NCBI RefSeq assembly: GCF_000011305.1
Contig: NC_004369.1
Span: forward strand, 1,302,001 to 1,366,000
Source of the DNA: Corynebacterium efficiens YS-314
GTDB taxonomy: Bacteria; Actinomycetota; Actinomycetes; Mycobacteriales; Mycobacteriaceae
Direction of reading: 5' to 3'
DNA: 64,000 nucleotides
Below the pieces are notes generated by a model, which made no database searches, was not told where the DNA came from, and was given only the letters and a program-made list of their open reading frames with translations. The position numbers were made by a program, and so were the translations under genes. Shown here piece by piece: positions 9,218 through 18,195 of this stretch. Each line of letters starts with the position of its first letter. Positions within the stretch are counted from its first letter, which is position 1.

Positions 9218-9486
9218 TGCGTATGAGTAGTAAGGAAACTATCAATGGGGTCCCCGTCACGGAGGAAATGATCGATGAGTGGGCCGCAGAAGCCGAGGCG
9301 GGTTTTGACGTTGACGCGCTACGGAAACGCGGGCGTGGACGGCCTGGTCGAGGGGCCAGCGCCTCCCAGGTCATCTCCCTACGTCTGACCGCCGCAGAAA
9401 TTGCTGCGCTCGATGCCCGTGCCCTAAGGGAGGGTAAGAGCCGCTCCGAAATCATTCGTGATGCTCTTCACCAGACTGCGGCGTGA
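9217..9486 (+). CDS. Ribbon-helix-helix DNA-binding protein, probable antitoxin
   Basis: An 89-residue protein. The C-terminal half (SQVISLRLTAAEIAALDARALREGKSRSEIIRDAL) has the CopG/Arc ribbon-helix-helix pattern: a beta strand, then two helices with a conserved SRSEIIR turn. The N-terminal half is acidic and probably contacts the partner. Two closely spaced ATGs (9217, 9223) are possible starts; there is almost no leader and no clear Shine-Dalgarno, so translation may be leaderless. The stop overlaps the next gene's GTG. As antitoxin it would neutralise the downstream protein and repress the pair. Confidence 0.65.
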   Translation: MRMSSKETINGVPVTEEMIDEWAAEAEAGFDVDALRKRGRGRPGRGASASQVISLRLTAAEIAALDARALREGKSRSEIIRDALHQTAA

Positions 9487-9722
9487 AAGTCCATAAGTCC
9501 GCTCTGAAGCATGGAATTCCCGAAGAGGACTCCATCTACGCTGCGACCTGGGCGCTGTGGATTGAAGATCTGGACGAGGATAGCCCGGCGCGTCAGTTGA
9601 GACTAGGTTTTGACCAGAGCGGGCGGTTGCTTGAAATCGTCCTTCTGGTTTTTGATAGTGGCAATGAGTTGATCATCCATTCCATGAAAGCTCGGCCGCA
9701 TATGAAAAATCTGCTCCCCTAA
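9483..9722 (+). CDS. Small toxin-like protein paired with RHH gene
   Basis: A 79-residue protein starting at a GTG that overlaps the upstream stop (GTGA). The sequence MKVHKSALKHGIPEEDSIYA, then a strand-rich middle (RQLRLGFDQSGRLLEIVLLVF) and the end ELIIHSMKARPHMKNLL, resembles small actinobacterial proteins annotated as toxin components beside RHH genes, with a BrnT/RelE-like strand pattern. The overlap and co-orientation support a toxin-antitoxin pair. Catalytic residues cannot be assigned, and toxicity is inferred from context. Confidence 0.55.
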   Translation: MKVHKSALKHGIPEEDSIYAATWALWIEDLDEDSPARQLRLGFDQSGRLLEIVLLVFDSGNELIIHSMKARPHMKNLLP

Positions 9723-9750
9723 GATCAACCTGCGCCCTTCGGGTGGGTAT

Positions 9751-9770
9751 CCGCTTTCTCGCGGAAGCGG
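9751..9770 (+). terminator. GC-rich hairpin after the toxin-like gene
   Basis: CCGCTT and AAGCGG arms around an 8-base loop, about 30 bases after the stop. There is no T-run; it may terminate both this pair and the convergent arginase-family gene. Confidence 0.35.
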
Positions 9771-9860
9771 CGGAGAGACGCTCAGAGGCCAACATCTGTG
9801 GGCGATGTCGTGGTTGCGGGGTGCCTGAAGGGCTGATCTGTTGGCCTGTGAGCACATTTC

Positions 9861-10805
9861 CTAGGTGGCCTTGAGATGGGCTTCGGCGATCTCGTGGATG
9901 AGGCGGGCGGCGACACGCGCCGTCTGATTGTTGTGGTCGAGGCGTGGGTTGACCTCGACGACGTCGACAAGCGTGAGACGCCCGGTAGCAGCCAACCCGG
10001 TGCAGATGGCCCGGATGCGGCCCAGCTCCACCCCGACCGCTGCCGGTGAGCCGGTGCCCGGGGCGAGCGCCTCGGAGAGCACATCGATGTCGACGGTGAG
10101 GTGGATGTGCTCGGCGTCCCGGACGAGCGCAAGCGCGTGGTCGGCCGCCTCCTGCGGGCTCATCGCGTTGATCTCATCATCGGTGGTGACCTCCGTGCCG
10201 AACTCGCGGGCGGCGTTGAACAAGAAGTCGGTGTTGTTGGGGACGGAAACACCCAGCACGGAATAACGGAACTCCTCGCCGACCAGTTCGCGGACCTGCC
10301 GGAACGGGGTGCCGTTGGTGGGGCGCTCCGCGGCGCGCAGATCAAGGTGCGCATCGAGGTTGATGATCGCAGGCGAAGAACCCCGCGCCCGGTAGATCCC
10401 GCGGTGCGACCCGAACCCGGCTTCGTGCCCGCCGCCGAGCACGATCGGCAGGTGGCCGGCGCGCGCGATGGTCTCCACCGCGTCGCTGAGTTCATCATGC
10501 CCGCGCTCCAGATCCCCACCGACCCGGATCGTGCCGGCGTCATACCGGGGCCGTGCGTCATGGACGGCGACCAGGCCGAGCACCCCGCGGATCGCGTCGG
10601 GGCCCAGCGCCGCGCCTGCCGTGCCGTGGTTGCGCAGGTTGCCCTCGTCGGAGGCGAAACCAAGCGTGACGACGCCCTCCTCCACCTCATCCGGCTCCGG
10701 AAGGGGGCTCACCGTGGTGTACCACAGCGCGTGTTCGGGGTTGTCACCGTCGATGCGACCCACCCAGGTGTCGGGAAGTTCAGTGCCAAACGTTTCGTTT
10801 TCCAT
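9861..10805 (-). CDS. hutG: Ureohydrolase, probably formimidoylglutamase
   Basis: A 314-residue arginase/agmatinase-fold enzyme. The binuclear manganese motifs are GGGHEAGFG, NLDAHLDLR and DIDVL followed by a VEVNP-type end. Within the superfamily, the N-terminal WVGRIDG and the LASDEGNLRNHGTAGAA-like stretch fit formimidoylglutamase, which releases formamide from formimidoylglutamate in histidine breakdown. No hutH, hutU or hutI is in the window, so arginase-like alternatives remain open. ATG 10805 is preferred; the upstream extension of the frame is low-complexity. The permease gene 72 bases upstream in the same orientation may supply the substrate. Confidence 0.75.
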   Translation of the reverse strand: MENETFGTELPDTWVGRIDGDNPEHALWYTTVSPLPEPDEVEEGVVTLGFASDEGNLRNHGTAGAALGPDAIRGVLGLVAVHDARPRYDAGTIRVGGDLERGHDELSDAVETIARAGHLPIVLGGGHEAGFGSHRGIYRARGSSPAIINLDAHLDLRAAERPTNGTPFRQVRELVGEEFRYSVLGVSVPNNTDFLFNAAREFGTEVTTDDEINAMSPQEAADHALALVRDAEHIHLTVDIDVLSEALAPGTGSPAAVGVELGRIRAICTGLAATGRLTLVDVVEVNPRLDHNNQTARVAARLIHEIAEAHLKAT

Positions 10806-10876
10806 GCCCGCCCACGGTAGGGAAGCGGGCGTGGGGGTGTCAGCCCTGCTGGAATCCGGTAGAAACGGATAAGGGC

Positions 10877-12274
10877 CTACTGCGCCGGAGCGATCGCCTT
10901 CGGCCGGCCGGTGGCGTAGTAGAGGATGGTCATCACCACGAGGAACCCGACACCGACTCCGAGGGCCAGGTGGTAGTTGTCGTACCAGACCATGATGCCG
11001 AAGGTGAAGGCGATGAAGAGGATGGCGAAGTACTGGCCGAAGGGATAGAACGGCACCGGGAATTTCAGACCGGCAACCTCCTGCGCACTCATCTGGCGGC
11101 GGGAGGCGACCTGGGCCAGCAGAATCATCAGCCACACATACACGGTGGCAAACGTGGCCAGGGAGGCGACGATCTCAAAGACGCGCTCCGGCAGGATCAC
11201 ATTGAGCACCACGCCCAGGATCAGGACGATGATCATGATGACGGTGGTCATGATCGGCACACCGTTGCCGGCCACCCTGCCCATGATCTTCGGTGCCAGG
11301 TTCTCCTTGGCCAGGCCCGTCAGCACGCGACCCGCGCCGAAGAGGTCGGCATTGATGGCGGACAGCGCGGCGGTGATCACCACGAGGTTGAGCAGACCGG
11401 CGGCCCAGTTGACCCCCAGGGTGGAGAAGATCTGCACAAACGGGGATTCCTCACCGGTGATCGTCTGCCACGGGTTCAGTGCCAGGATGACCAGGATGGC
11501 ACCCACATAGAACAGCAGGATGCGCGCCGGGACGGTGTTGACGGCCTTCGGGATGGACTTCTCCGGATCCTCGGCCTCCGATCCGGCCACACCGATGATC
11601 TCGGTGCCACCGAAGGCGAAGAGCACCAGGATGAAGGCTGCGATCATGCCCTCAATGCCGTTGGGGAAGAACCCACCGTGTTCCCATAGGTTGGAGATCC
11701 CGGAGACCTCCGGGGAGTTGCCCAGGCCGAAGGCGAGGATCGCGGCGCCACCGACGATCATGGCGATGACCGCGGTGACCTTGATCAGGGTGAACACGAA
11801 CTCCAGTTCGCCGAACCAGCGCACCGAGGCCAGGTTGGCACCACCGACGATGAGCAGTGTGGCGGCCACCCAGACCCACTGCGCGGTATCCGGGAACCAG
11901 AATTTCATGTAGATGCCGATGGCGGTGAGATCCGCCAGGCAGACGATGAGCATCTCGAAGGCGAACATCCACCCGGTGATGTACCCGGCCCAGCCGCCGA
12001 GGTGCGCGCGGGTGTACACCGCGAAGGAGCCGCGGACCGGGTGGCGCACCGACATCTCACCGAGTGCCCGGAGCATGAAGTACACCACGGCGCCACCGAG
12101 CAGGTAGACGAGCAGCACCGAGGGGCCGGCGGCCTGGATGGCGCCGGCGGAACCGTAGAACAGGCCCGTGCCGATGGCGGAACCCAGCGCGATGAAGTGG
12201 ATGTGACGAGCACGCAGACCCTTGAATTTTCTGGTCTGCACCAGTTGATCAGTCACGGTGGGGGAGGCATTCAT
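10877..12274 (-). CDS. Amino acid permease, AAT/APC family
   Basis: A 465-residue membrane protein with about twelve hydrophobic helices. The hallmark first helix is IHFIALGSAIGTGLFYGSA, followed by the AAT-family GGAVVYFMLRALGEM segment, and it has the IIGVAGSEAEDPEKSIPKAV signature. These proteins import amino acids with protons; specificity (aromatic, histidine, proline or GABA) cannot be read from sequence. C. glutamicum has a phenylalanine permease of this type in a similar neighbourhood. The hutG-like gene just downstream would instead favour histidine. Confidence 0.85.
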   Translation of the reverse strand: MNASPTVTDQLVQTRKFKGLRARHIHFIALGSAIGTGLFYGSAGAIQAAGPSVLLVYLLGGAVVYFMLRALGEMSVRHPVRGSFAVYTRAHLGGWAGYITGWMFAFEMLIVCLADLTAIGIYMKFWFPDTAQWVWVAATLLIVGGANLASVRWFGELEFVFTLIKVTAVIAMIVGGAAILAFGLGNSPEVSGISNLWEHGGFFPNGIEGMIAAFILVLFAFGGTEIIGVAGSEAEDPEKSIPKAVNTVPARILLFYVGAILVILALNPWQTITGEESPFVQIFSTLGVNWAAGLLNLVVITAALSAINADLFGAGRVLTGLAKENLAPKIMGRVAGNGVPIMTTVIMIIVLILGVVLNVILPERVFEIVASLATFATVYVWLMILLAQVASRRQMSAQEVAGLKFPVPFYPFGQYFAILFIAFTFGIMVWYDNYHLALGVGVGFLVVMTILYYATGRPKAIAPAQ

Positions 12275-12640
12275 GGAAATGCGGTCTCCGTTTCAAAGGG
12301 ACATTCCCGCCGTGCCGGACAGGGATCGGTCAGGGATCACCTGTATAAGGGGCTCGAGCGGTACGGGATTTGAACGAAAGCCACCTTACTCCCTGGACGC
12401 ACGAATACTATGATCAGACTAATAGGCGGGGCAGTAGGGAATGTCCCACTGGGATGCTCCCGGTGATGGGTGTCACCTTCTCGGGGGTTATTGGGGCGGT
12501 GGGGTGGGCGTCGAAAAGCATTTTTGGGACAAAAGCGTGACCTGCGTTTCATTTTCGCAGCTCATGGTGCAGGGTGTGACGCGTGTCGACGTGGGGTGGC
12601 TATGGAGTTTTTCCGACCGGTGGCGTAAGTTGGAGAAACA
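12275..12640. other. Divergent intergenic region, permease/deaD
   Basis: 366 bases separating two divergent start codons. The right end has a GGAGAAACA Shine-Dalgarno before deaD. I see no strong palindrome or riboswitch-like structure and no credible small gene. A long 5' leader for the RNA helicase, common for cold-induced deaD genes, is possible but unproven. Confidence 0.4.
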
Positions 12641-14851
12641 ATGAGAAATACCGATAACGTCAACGGCGACGTAGAACAGCCGGATAACGTCATTTCGTCG
12701 GAATCTCAGGAAACCCCGCAGGGTGACTCAGCAGCAGCTGACTTCGCTCTCGACACCCCCACCAACACTGTTGAAGGCACCGCTGTGTCTGAGGGTAGCG
12801 AAGAGATCACCAGGGTTGCGGAAATTTCTGAGGACGCCGACTCCGCCGAAGCAGCGGACAGCGCGAGCAATGTAATCAATGAGAATGTGAATGAGGACTC
12901 CTCGGAAGACGTAACCCAGTCTTCACACGAGTCATCCTCTACGGAAGCCTCCACCGGCTTCGATGCACTCGGACTGCCACAGCAGGTTCTTGACGCTGTG
13001 CGCAAGGTTGGTTTCGAAACTCCTTCCCCCATCCAGGCACAGACCATCCCCGTCCTCATGGACGGACACGATGTGGTCGGCCTCGCACAGACCGGTACCG
13101 GTAAGACCGCAGCCTTCGCGCTGCCGGTTCTCTCCCGCATCGACAAGTCCGTGCGCAGCCCCCAGGCTCTCGTGCTTGCCCCCACCCGTGAGCTGGCGCT
13201 CCAGGTCGCTGACTCCTTCCAGTCCTTCGCCGACCACCTCGGTGGTCTCAACGTCCTGCCGATCTACGGTGGACAGGCCTACGGCATCCAGCTGTCCGGT
13301 CTGCGTCGCGGTGCCCACATCGTCGTCGGCACCCCGGGTCGTATCATCGACCACCTGGAGAAGGGCTCACTGGATATCTCCGGTCTGCGCTTCCTCGTCC
13401 TCGATGAGGCCGATGAGATGCTCAACATGGGCTTCCAGGAGGATGTCGAGCGCATCCTCGCCGACACCCCTGATGACAAGCAGGTGGCACTGTTCTCCGC
13501 GACCATGCCGAACGGCATCCGTCGCCTGAGCAAGCAGTACCTGAACAACCCGCAGGAGATCTCGGTCAAGTCCGAGACCCGCACCGCCACCAACATCACC
13601 CAGCGCTTCCTGTCTGTTGCCCACCGCAACAAGATGGACGCACTGACCCGCATCCTCGAGGTCACCGAGTTCGAGGCGATGATCATGTTCGTGCGCACCA
13701 AGCACGAGACCGAAGAGGTCGCCGAGAAGCTGCGTGCCCGTGGTTTCTCTGCAGCTGCCATCAACGGTGACATCGCCCAGGCCCAGCGTGAGCGCACCGT
13801 CGACCAGCTCAAGGATGGCCGCCTGGACATCCTGGTGGCCACCGATGTCGCCGCCCGTGGTCTCGACGTCGAGCGCATCTCCCATGTGCTCAACTACGAC
13901 ATCCCGAACGACACCGAGTCCTACGTCCACCGCATCGGCCGCACCGGCCGTGCAGGACGTACCGGCGAGGCCATCCTGTTCGTCACCCCACGTGAGCGCC
14001 GTATGCTCCGCTCCATCGAGCGGGCCACCAACGCCCCACTGGTGGAGATGGAACTGCCGACCGTGGACGAGGTCAACGAGTACCGCAAGGTCAAGTTCGC
14101 CGACTCCATCACCGAGGCACTCGAGAACCCCCAGGTCGCTCTCTTCCGCACCCTGATCAAGGAGTATGCCGAGAAGAACGACGTACCCCTCGAGGATGTC
14201 GCCGCCGCACTGGCCACCCAGGCACAGGCCGGCAATGACTTCTTCCTCACCGAGCAGGCCGCTGACCGCGACCGTGGCCGTGGCGACCGCCGCCGTGACC
14301 GCGACTTCGACGACCGTGGTGGCCGTGGCCGTGACCGTGGCGACCGTCCGTCCCGCTTCGACCGTGACGACGCGAACCTGGCCACCTACCGCATCGCGGT
14401 GGGCAAGCGCCAGCACGTCCGCCCGGGTGCCATCGTCGGTGCCCTGGCCAACGAGGGTGGTCTGAACTCCAAGGACTTCGGACGCATCACCATCGCAGCC
14501 GACCACACCCTGGTCGAACTGCCGAAGGATCTGCCACAGAGTGTCCTGGACAACCTCCGTGACACCCGTATCTCCGGCCAGCTCATCAACATCGAACGCG
14601 ACTCCGGTGGACGTCCACCACGTCGCTTCGAGCGCGATGACCGTGGCGGCGACCGCGGTGGACGCGGTGGATTCCGTGGTGACCGTGACGATCGTGGTGG
14701 CCGTGGTGGTTTCCGCGGCGGCCGTGACCGTGATGATCGCGGTGGACGCGGTGGATTCCGTGGTGACCGTGACGATCGTGGTGGCCGTGGTGGTTTCCGC
14801 GGCGGCCGTGACCGTGATGATCGCGGTGGACGCGGCGGCTGGAGGGACTAG
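12641..14851 (+). CDS. deaD: DEAD-box ATP-dependent RNA helicase
   Basis: A 736-residue RNA helicase for ribosome assembly, RNA turnover and low-temperature growth. Order: an acidic, Ser/Glu-rich extension (1-100, unusual for the family); Q motif with TPSPIQAQTIP; motif I AQTGTGKTA; PTRELALQ; motif II VLDEADEM; SAT; ARGLDVERISHV; motif VI HRIGRTGRAG; a DbpA-like RNA-binding domain near 575-655 (YRIAVGKRQHVRPGAIVGAL); and an RGG tail rich in GGRGGFRGDRDDR. GGAGAAACA precedes ATG 12641. The tail contains an exact 84-bp tandem duplication. Monocistronic, with a strong terminator. Confidence 0.95.
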   Translation: MRNTDNVNGDVEQPDNVISSESQETPQGDSAAADFALDTPTNTVEGTAVSEGSEEITRVAEISEDADSAEAADSASNVINENVNEDSSEDVTQSSHESSSTEASTGFDALGLPQQVLDAVRKVGFETPSPIQAQTIPVLMDGHDVVGLAQTGTGKTAAFALPVLSRIDKSVRSPQALVLAPTRELALQVADSFQSFADHLGGLNVLPIYGGQAYGIQLSGLRRGAHIVVGTPGRIIDHLEKGSLDISGLRFLVLDEADEMLNMGFQEDVERILADTPDDKQVALFSATMPNGIRRLSKQYLNNPQEISVKSETRTATNITQRFLSVAHRNKMDALTRILEVTEFEAMIMFVRTKHETEEVAEKLRARGFSAAAINGDIAQAQRERTVDQLKDGRLDILVATDVAARGLDVERISHVLNYDIPNDTESYVHRIGRTGRAGRTGEAILFVTPRERRMLRSIERATNAPLVEMELPTVDEVNEYRKVKFADSITEALENPQVALFRTLIKEYAEKNDVPLEDVAAALATQAQAGNDFFLTEQAADRDRGRGDRRRDRDFDDRGGRGRDRGDRPSRFDRDDANLATYRIAVGKRQHVRPGAIVGALANEGGLNSKDFGRITIAADHTLVELPKDLPQSVLDNLRDTRISGQLINIERDSGGRPPRRFERDDRGGDRGGRGGFRGDRDDRGGRGGFRGGRDRDDRGGRGGFRGDRDDRGGRGGFRGGRDRDDRGGRGGWRD
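14657..14837 (+). repeat. 84-bp tandem repeat encoding the RGG tail of DeaD
   Basis: Two identical 84-base units (14657-14740 and 14741-14824) followed by a 13-base partial third unit. Each unit encodes 28 residues of Gly/Arg/Asp-rich tail. Identity at third codon positions indicates a recent duplication, so the unit number may vary between strains. Confidence 0.9.
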
Positions 14852-14874
14852 TTTCCCGCCAGGCTGACTGACCA

Positions 14875-14919
14875 ACAACAAGCGACCCTTCTCCCCGGTG
14901 GAGGAGGGTCGCTTGTTGT
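14875..14919 (+). terminator. Strong terminator after deaD
   Basis: 15-base perfect arms (acaacaagcgaccct / agggtcgcttgttgt) around a 15-base insert. The long GC-rich stem ends in TTGTTGT and lies 24 bases after the deaD stop. Confidence 0.85.
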
Positions 14920-15117
14920 CGTGTTGGGCGATGTGGGGGTCGGCTGTATGCCAGACGGTGGTGTGAACAGAATCGTTGTTCTGTGGTGGAAAGAGCCGAA
15001 ATCGTCAGCATGCCCGGCACAGACCAACGAAAACGTTCATGGTTGTCGGCCCATCCGGTCCCTCACGAGCCTCGCATGCTGTGGTGATTCCCACAGGAAA
15101 GGGATGCTTTTCCGGGG

Positions 15118-15591
15118 TCAGAGGAACATGGTGATGGCGGTGAGCACCCACAGCAGGGCCCAGATGCCACCGAACATCGACAACTGGCTCCTGGCCTTGC
15201 CCCAGTCCTCGATCTCGTAGGATTTGGCGGCCAGTTCATCGGGCTCCAGGAATCCGAGGGCACCCATCATGGTCTTCTGGCGGGGGAAGATCAGGAACAG
15301 CAGCACCGCCCAGGCCAACAGGGACAGGACGATCGCGGCATGGAACTGGTACTGCTGGAAGTAGTACCCGACATCGGTGAACATCACGGCCACACCCAGG
15401 AGCGGGACCAGGAGTGAGAAGACGCCGTAGTTCTGGGAGATCCTGTAGAGGGTCTTGGTGGCCCCGGCGGCTTCGGTGTCACCGGTGTGGGCTTCGGCTG
15501 CGCGGACATGGAAGGACGAGGTGGCTACCGTTACCGGACCCAGGAAGAGGATGGCTGCGAGAACGTGCAGGATGATCACAACGGTGGTCAC
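15118..15591 (-). CDS. Small integral membrane protein, DUF2269-like
   Basis: A 157-residue protein with four predicted membrane helices: residues 3-25 (VVIILHVLAAILFLGPVTVA), about 58-80, 85-105 and 138-156. The H-x-L-AAILFLGP start resembles the DUF2269 family of small four-helix proteins of unknown function, in which an early His is conserved. It is preceded by an isolated promoter region and is not clearly in an operon with its neighbours. No enzymatic motif. Confidence 0.65.
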   Translation of the reverse strand: MTTVVIILHVLAAILFLGPVTVATSSFHVRAAEAHTGDTEAAGATKTLYRISQNYGVFSLLVPLLGVAVMFTDVGYYFQQYQFHAAIVLSLLAWAVLLFLIFPRQKTMMGALGFLEPDELAAKSYEIEDWGKARSQLSMFGGIWALLWVLTAITMFL

Positions 15592-15645
15592 GAGGGGTGG
15601 GTGCCTTTCGGTCGTGGGTTATGGACTTTTTACCTGGAATTAACC

Positions 15646-16197
15646 CTAATCAGGCGTTTGGAGAATCGCTAACCCGCAACTCCGCCTGCCCGCCCGGATG
15701 TCCGGCTCCGGCAGGGGGAGGTCATAAGCCGCGGCCACCGTGAAGAGTCTGCCCACATACCAGCACCGGACCGAGCGGTCGGTAGGGAGCCACTGGCTGG
15801 GCAGCTGATCAGATTTCTGCTGGTTCTCAGCTCTGTTGACCAACACGAGGTTCACGGGGTCGTTGGCGAACTCGATGCGTTCCAGTGCGGTCCACCTGTG
15901 GGCGCCGAGATCCCAGGCGGCACTGAGGGGGAGGATGTGGTCGACCTCGGCGGTGGAGAGGTCGAGGGGTTCACCGGTGTAGGGGTCGGTCGCTCCGGCG
16001 GCCTCCACAATGGACTCCCGGACCCCCGGGAGCCAGGTGCCGAACATCTGGTCGCGGTCGTATCCGATGATGCGGACCCGTTGCGGTACCGGCTCCACGG
16101 CGGGGAGCTCGGTTCCGGAGGTGGTGAGGTAGGGAAGCGCGGTATAGAGCAGGAGCAGAAAGGTGAAAACGGCGAGTAACCGGGTAAATGTTGTCAC
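15646..16197 (-). CDS. Secreted HNH/DUF1524-type nuclease
   Basis: A 183-residue protein beginning with a hydrophobic signal sequence or anchor (residues 5-24, LLAVFTFLLLLYTALPY). The core VDHILPLSAAWDLGAHRW, then IEFANDPVNLVLVNRAENQQKS, is the His-Asn type metal finger of DUF1524/HNH endonucleases, with the catalytic His in VDHI and the later Asn/Lys segment. Such secreted proteins in actinobacteria are presumed extracellular nucleases for nutrient use or defence. It stands alone between a membrane protein gene and putP. Confidence 0.75.
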   Translation of the reverse strand: MTTFTRLLAVFTFLLLLYTALPYLTTSGTELPAVEPVPQRVRIIGYDRDQMFGTWLPGVRESIVEAAGATDPYTGEPLDLSTAEVDHILPLSAAWDLGAHRWTALERIEFANDPVNLVLVNRAENQQKSDQLPSQWLPTDRSVRCWYVGRLFTVAAAYDLPLPEPDIRAGRRSCGLAILQTPD

Positions 16198-16255
16198 ATC
16201 CTGGTTAGACTCGCCGTGTCCTCGAGGGGTTCCCGCTCAGGGGTTTTTGGTTGTG

Positions 16256-17833
16256 CTACCGGCCCTTCTTGATCTCCTGGGCAACCTCGGAGAAGTCCAC
16301 GTCCTCATCGGTCATGCTGGTGGCATGGGAGAGACGGACTGCGGTGTCGAACTCGTCGGTGATCTCCCTGGACGGTGCCTTGGTGGCCAGGGAGACGATG
16401 ACCATGACGATCGTGGCCAGGGCGAAGCCCGGGACGATCTCGTAGATGATGTCGCCGAGGGCGGTGCTGCCCCACACGATGGAGACCACGGCACCGGTGA
16501 TCATGCCGGCGATGGCGCCCGGTGCGTTGAGGCGCTTCCAGTACAGCATGGCCAGGATGATCGGTCCGAAGGCGGAACCGAAACCTGCCCAGGCGAAGCC
16601 GACCAGGCCGAGGATGGAGTCGGAGGGATTGACCGCCATGGCACCGGCGATGATGGCGAGGATGATCACCGTGGCACGTGACAGGGCGAGGAGGGTCTTC
16701 TGGCTCAGTCCGTCCTTCTTGACCACCTGCAGCAGATCCTCGATCAGCGAGGATGCGGTCACCAGCAGCTGGGAGGACATGGTGGACATGATGGCCGCCA
16801 GCACGGCGGTGAGCACCAGACCGGCGATCAGCGGGTGGAACAGCACCCGGGCCAGGTCCAGGAAGACTGATTCGTAGGCGCGGGTGTCGGTGACGGAGTA
16901 GTCCGGGTTCTGGGCGAAGAAGACGGTGGCGGCCAGGGCGGTGAAGGTGGCGCCGGTCAGACACAGGATCATCCAGGAGATGCCGATGCGGCGACCCTGT
17001 TTGGCCTCGGCGGGGGAGCGCAGTGCCATGAAACGTACGACGATGTGCGGCTGACCGAAATAACCCAGGCCCCAGGCGATGTTGCCGATGATCGCGGCGA
17101 CGGACACCCCGGTGATCATGGAGAAGTAGGTCGGGTTGCCCACACCGTCGGTGTACGGGCCGTAGTCATTGGAGGCGGCGAAGCTGAAGATGTCGCCCGG
17201 GTTGTTGAGGGCCAGGATGGCAAATACCGGCACGATGATCAGCGAGAAGAACATGATCGTGCCCTGCACCGCATCGGTGTAGGACACCGCCAGGAAGCCA
17301 CCGATGAAGGTGTAGAGCACCGTCACCGAGGCAACAATGATCATGCCGGTGAGGTAGTCGCCGCCGAAGGTGGATTCCCAGTACACGCCACCGGCGACCA
17401 TGCCGGAGGAGATGTAGAAGGTGAAGAAGACGATGATGATCAGGGCAGCGACGATACGCAGGAAACGGGAATTATCGCGCAGACGGTTCTCGAAGAACGA
17501 GGGCAGGGTGATCGAGTTGCGGGAGACCTCGGTGTAGGACCGCAGACGCGGGGCCACCCACATCCAGTTGGCCCACGCGCCGACGGTCAGGCCGATGGCG
17601 ATCCACAGCTCCGACATACCGGTGACGTAGAGGGCGCCGGGCAAGCCCATGAGCAGCCAGCCGGACATGTCGGAGGCGCCGGCGGACATGGCGGCCACAA
17701 ATGGGTTGAGACCGCGTCCCCCCAGCATGTATTCGTCGTATTTCGCGGTTTTGCGGTAGCTCCAGAAACCGATGAGCACCATGACCAGCATGTAGATAAT
17801 GATGGCGATGATGAACCAGGTGTTATCACTCAC
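16256..17833 (-). CDS. putP: Sodium/proline symporter
   Basis: A 525-residue solute:sodium symporter (SSF family), 12-13 helices, importing proline as nutrient or compatible solute. Characteristic segments are the N-terminal YMLGGRGLNPFVAAMSAGASDMSGWLL region and the GFAWAGFGSAFGP helix involved in sodium binding in this family. The GTG at 17833 is chosen because AAGGAG lies 7 bases upstream; an ATG ten codons earlier lacks a site. The C-terminal tail is cytoplasmic and charged. Confidence 0.9.
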   Translation of the reverse strand: MSDNTWFIIAIIIYMLVMVLIGFWSYRKTAKYDEYMLGGRGLNPFVAAMSAGASDMSGWLLMGLPGALYVTGMSELWIAIGLTVGAWANWMWVAPRLRSYTEVSRNSITLPSFFENRLRDNSRFLRIVAALIIIVFFTFYISSGMVAGGVYWESTFGGDYLTGMIIVASVTVLYTFIGGFLAVSYTDAVQGTIMFFSLIIVPVFAILALNNPGDIFSFAASNDYGPYTDGVGNPTYFSMITGVSVAAIIGNIAWGLGYFGQPHIVVRFMALRSPAEAKQGRRIGISWMILCLTGATFTALAATVFFAQNPDYSVTDTRAYESVFLDLARVLFHPLIAGLVLTAVLAAIMSTMSSQLLVTASSLIEDLLQVVKKDGLSQKTLLALSRATVIILAIIAGAMAVNPSDSILGLVGFAWAGFGSAFGPIILAMLYWKRLNAPGAIAGMITGAVVSIVWGSTALGDIIYEIVPGFALATIVMVIVSLATKAPSREITDEFDTAVRLSHATSMTDEDVDFSEVAQEIKKGR

Positions 17834-18195
17834 GAGGTTCTCCTTCAGGGGGTTGTTGTACATGGGTGAAGCGTGGCCTTATCACCACCGGGGGTCGCCC
17901 GGGTGCGGGCGGGACCACACCTCCTTGACAAACGGAATGAAAAACGTGTGAAGCCCAACACTAACCCACAGTCCCACGGGATGAAACACACAGAAAACAA
18001 AACACCCCAATGTGGGAGGGACGGGCCGCTTGGATTCCCCTGGTCGTTGCAACGGGCAGATCACCATGCCCGGTACGCAAGGCCTACACACCGACGATCC
18101 CCACAGCCGGGGAGAACAGGATAGGGTAGAAGAGTTATCCTCCGTGTTCGCACATGGATACGAGTAATGGTGTCGGTACTGCGTAGAAAGAGCAC
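17834..18195. other. Divergent intergenic region, putP/SNF2 gene
   Basis: 362 bases containing the putP Shine-Dalgarno at the left end and presumably promoters in both directions. A TGTG...CACT stretch near 17947-17962 is only a weak match to a GlxR site. I see no small gene or strong hairpin. Confidence 0.35.

Noticed and set aside
13367..14881. Long 504-residue open frame antisense to deaD
   Set aside because: It mirrors the repeats of the RGG tail (TTTATTIVTVTTES) and codon bias of deaD on the other strand; no motif or ribosome-binding site.
17947..17962. TGTG...CACT as a GlxR site for putP
   Set aside because: Four mismatches in the informative positions of the consensus.
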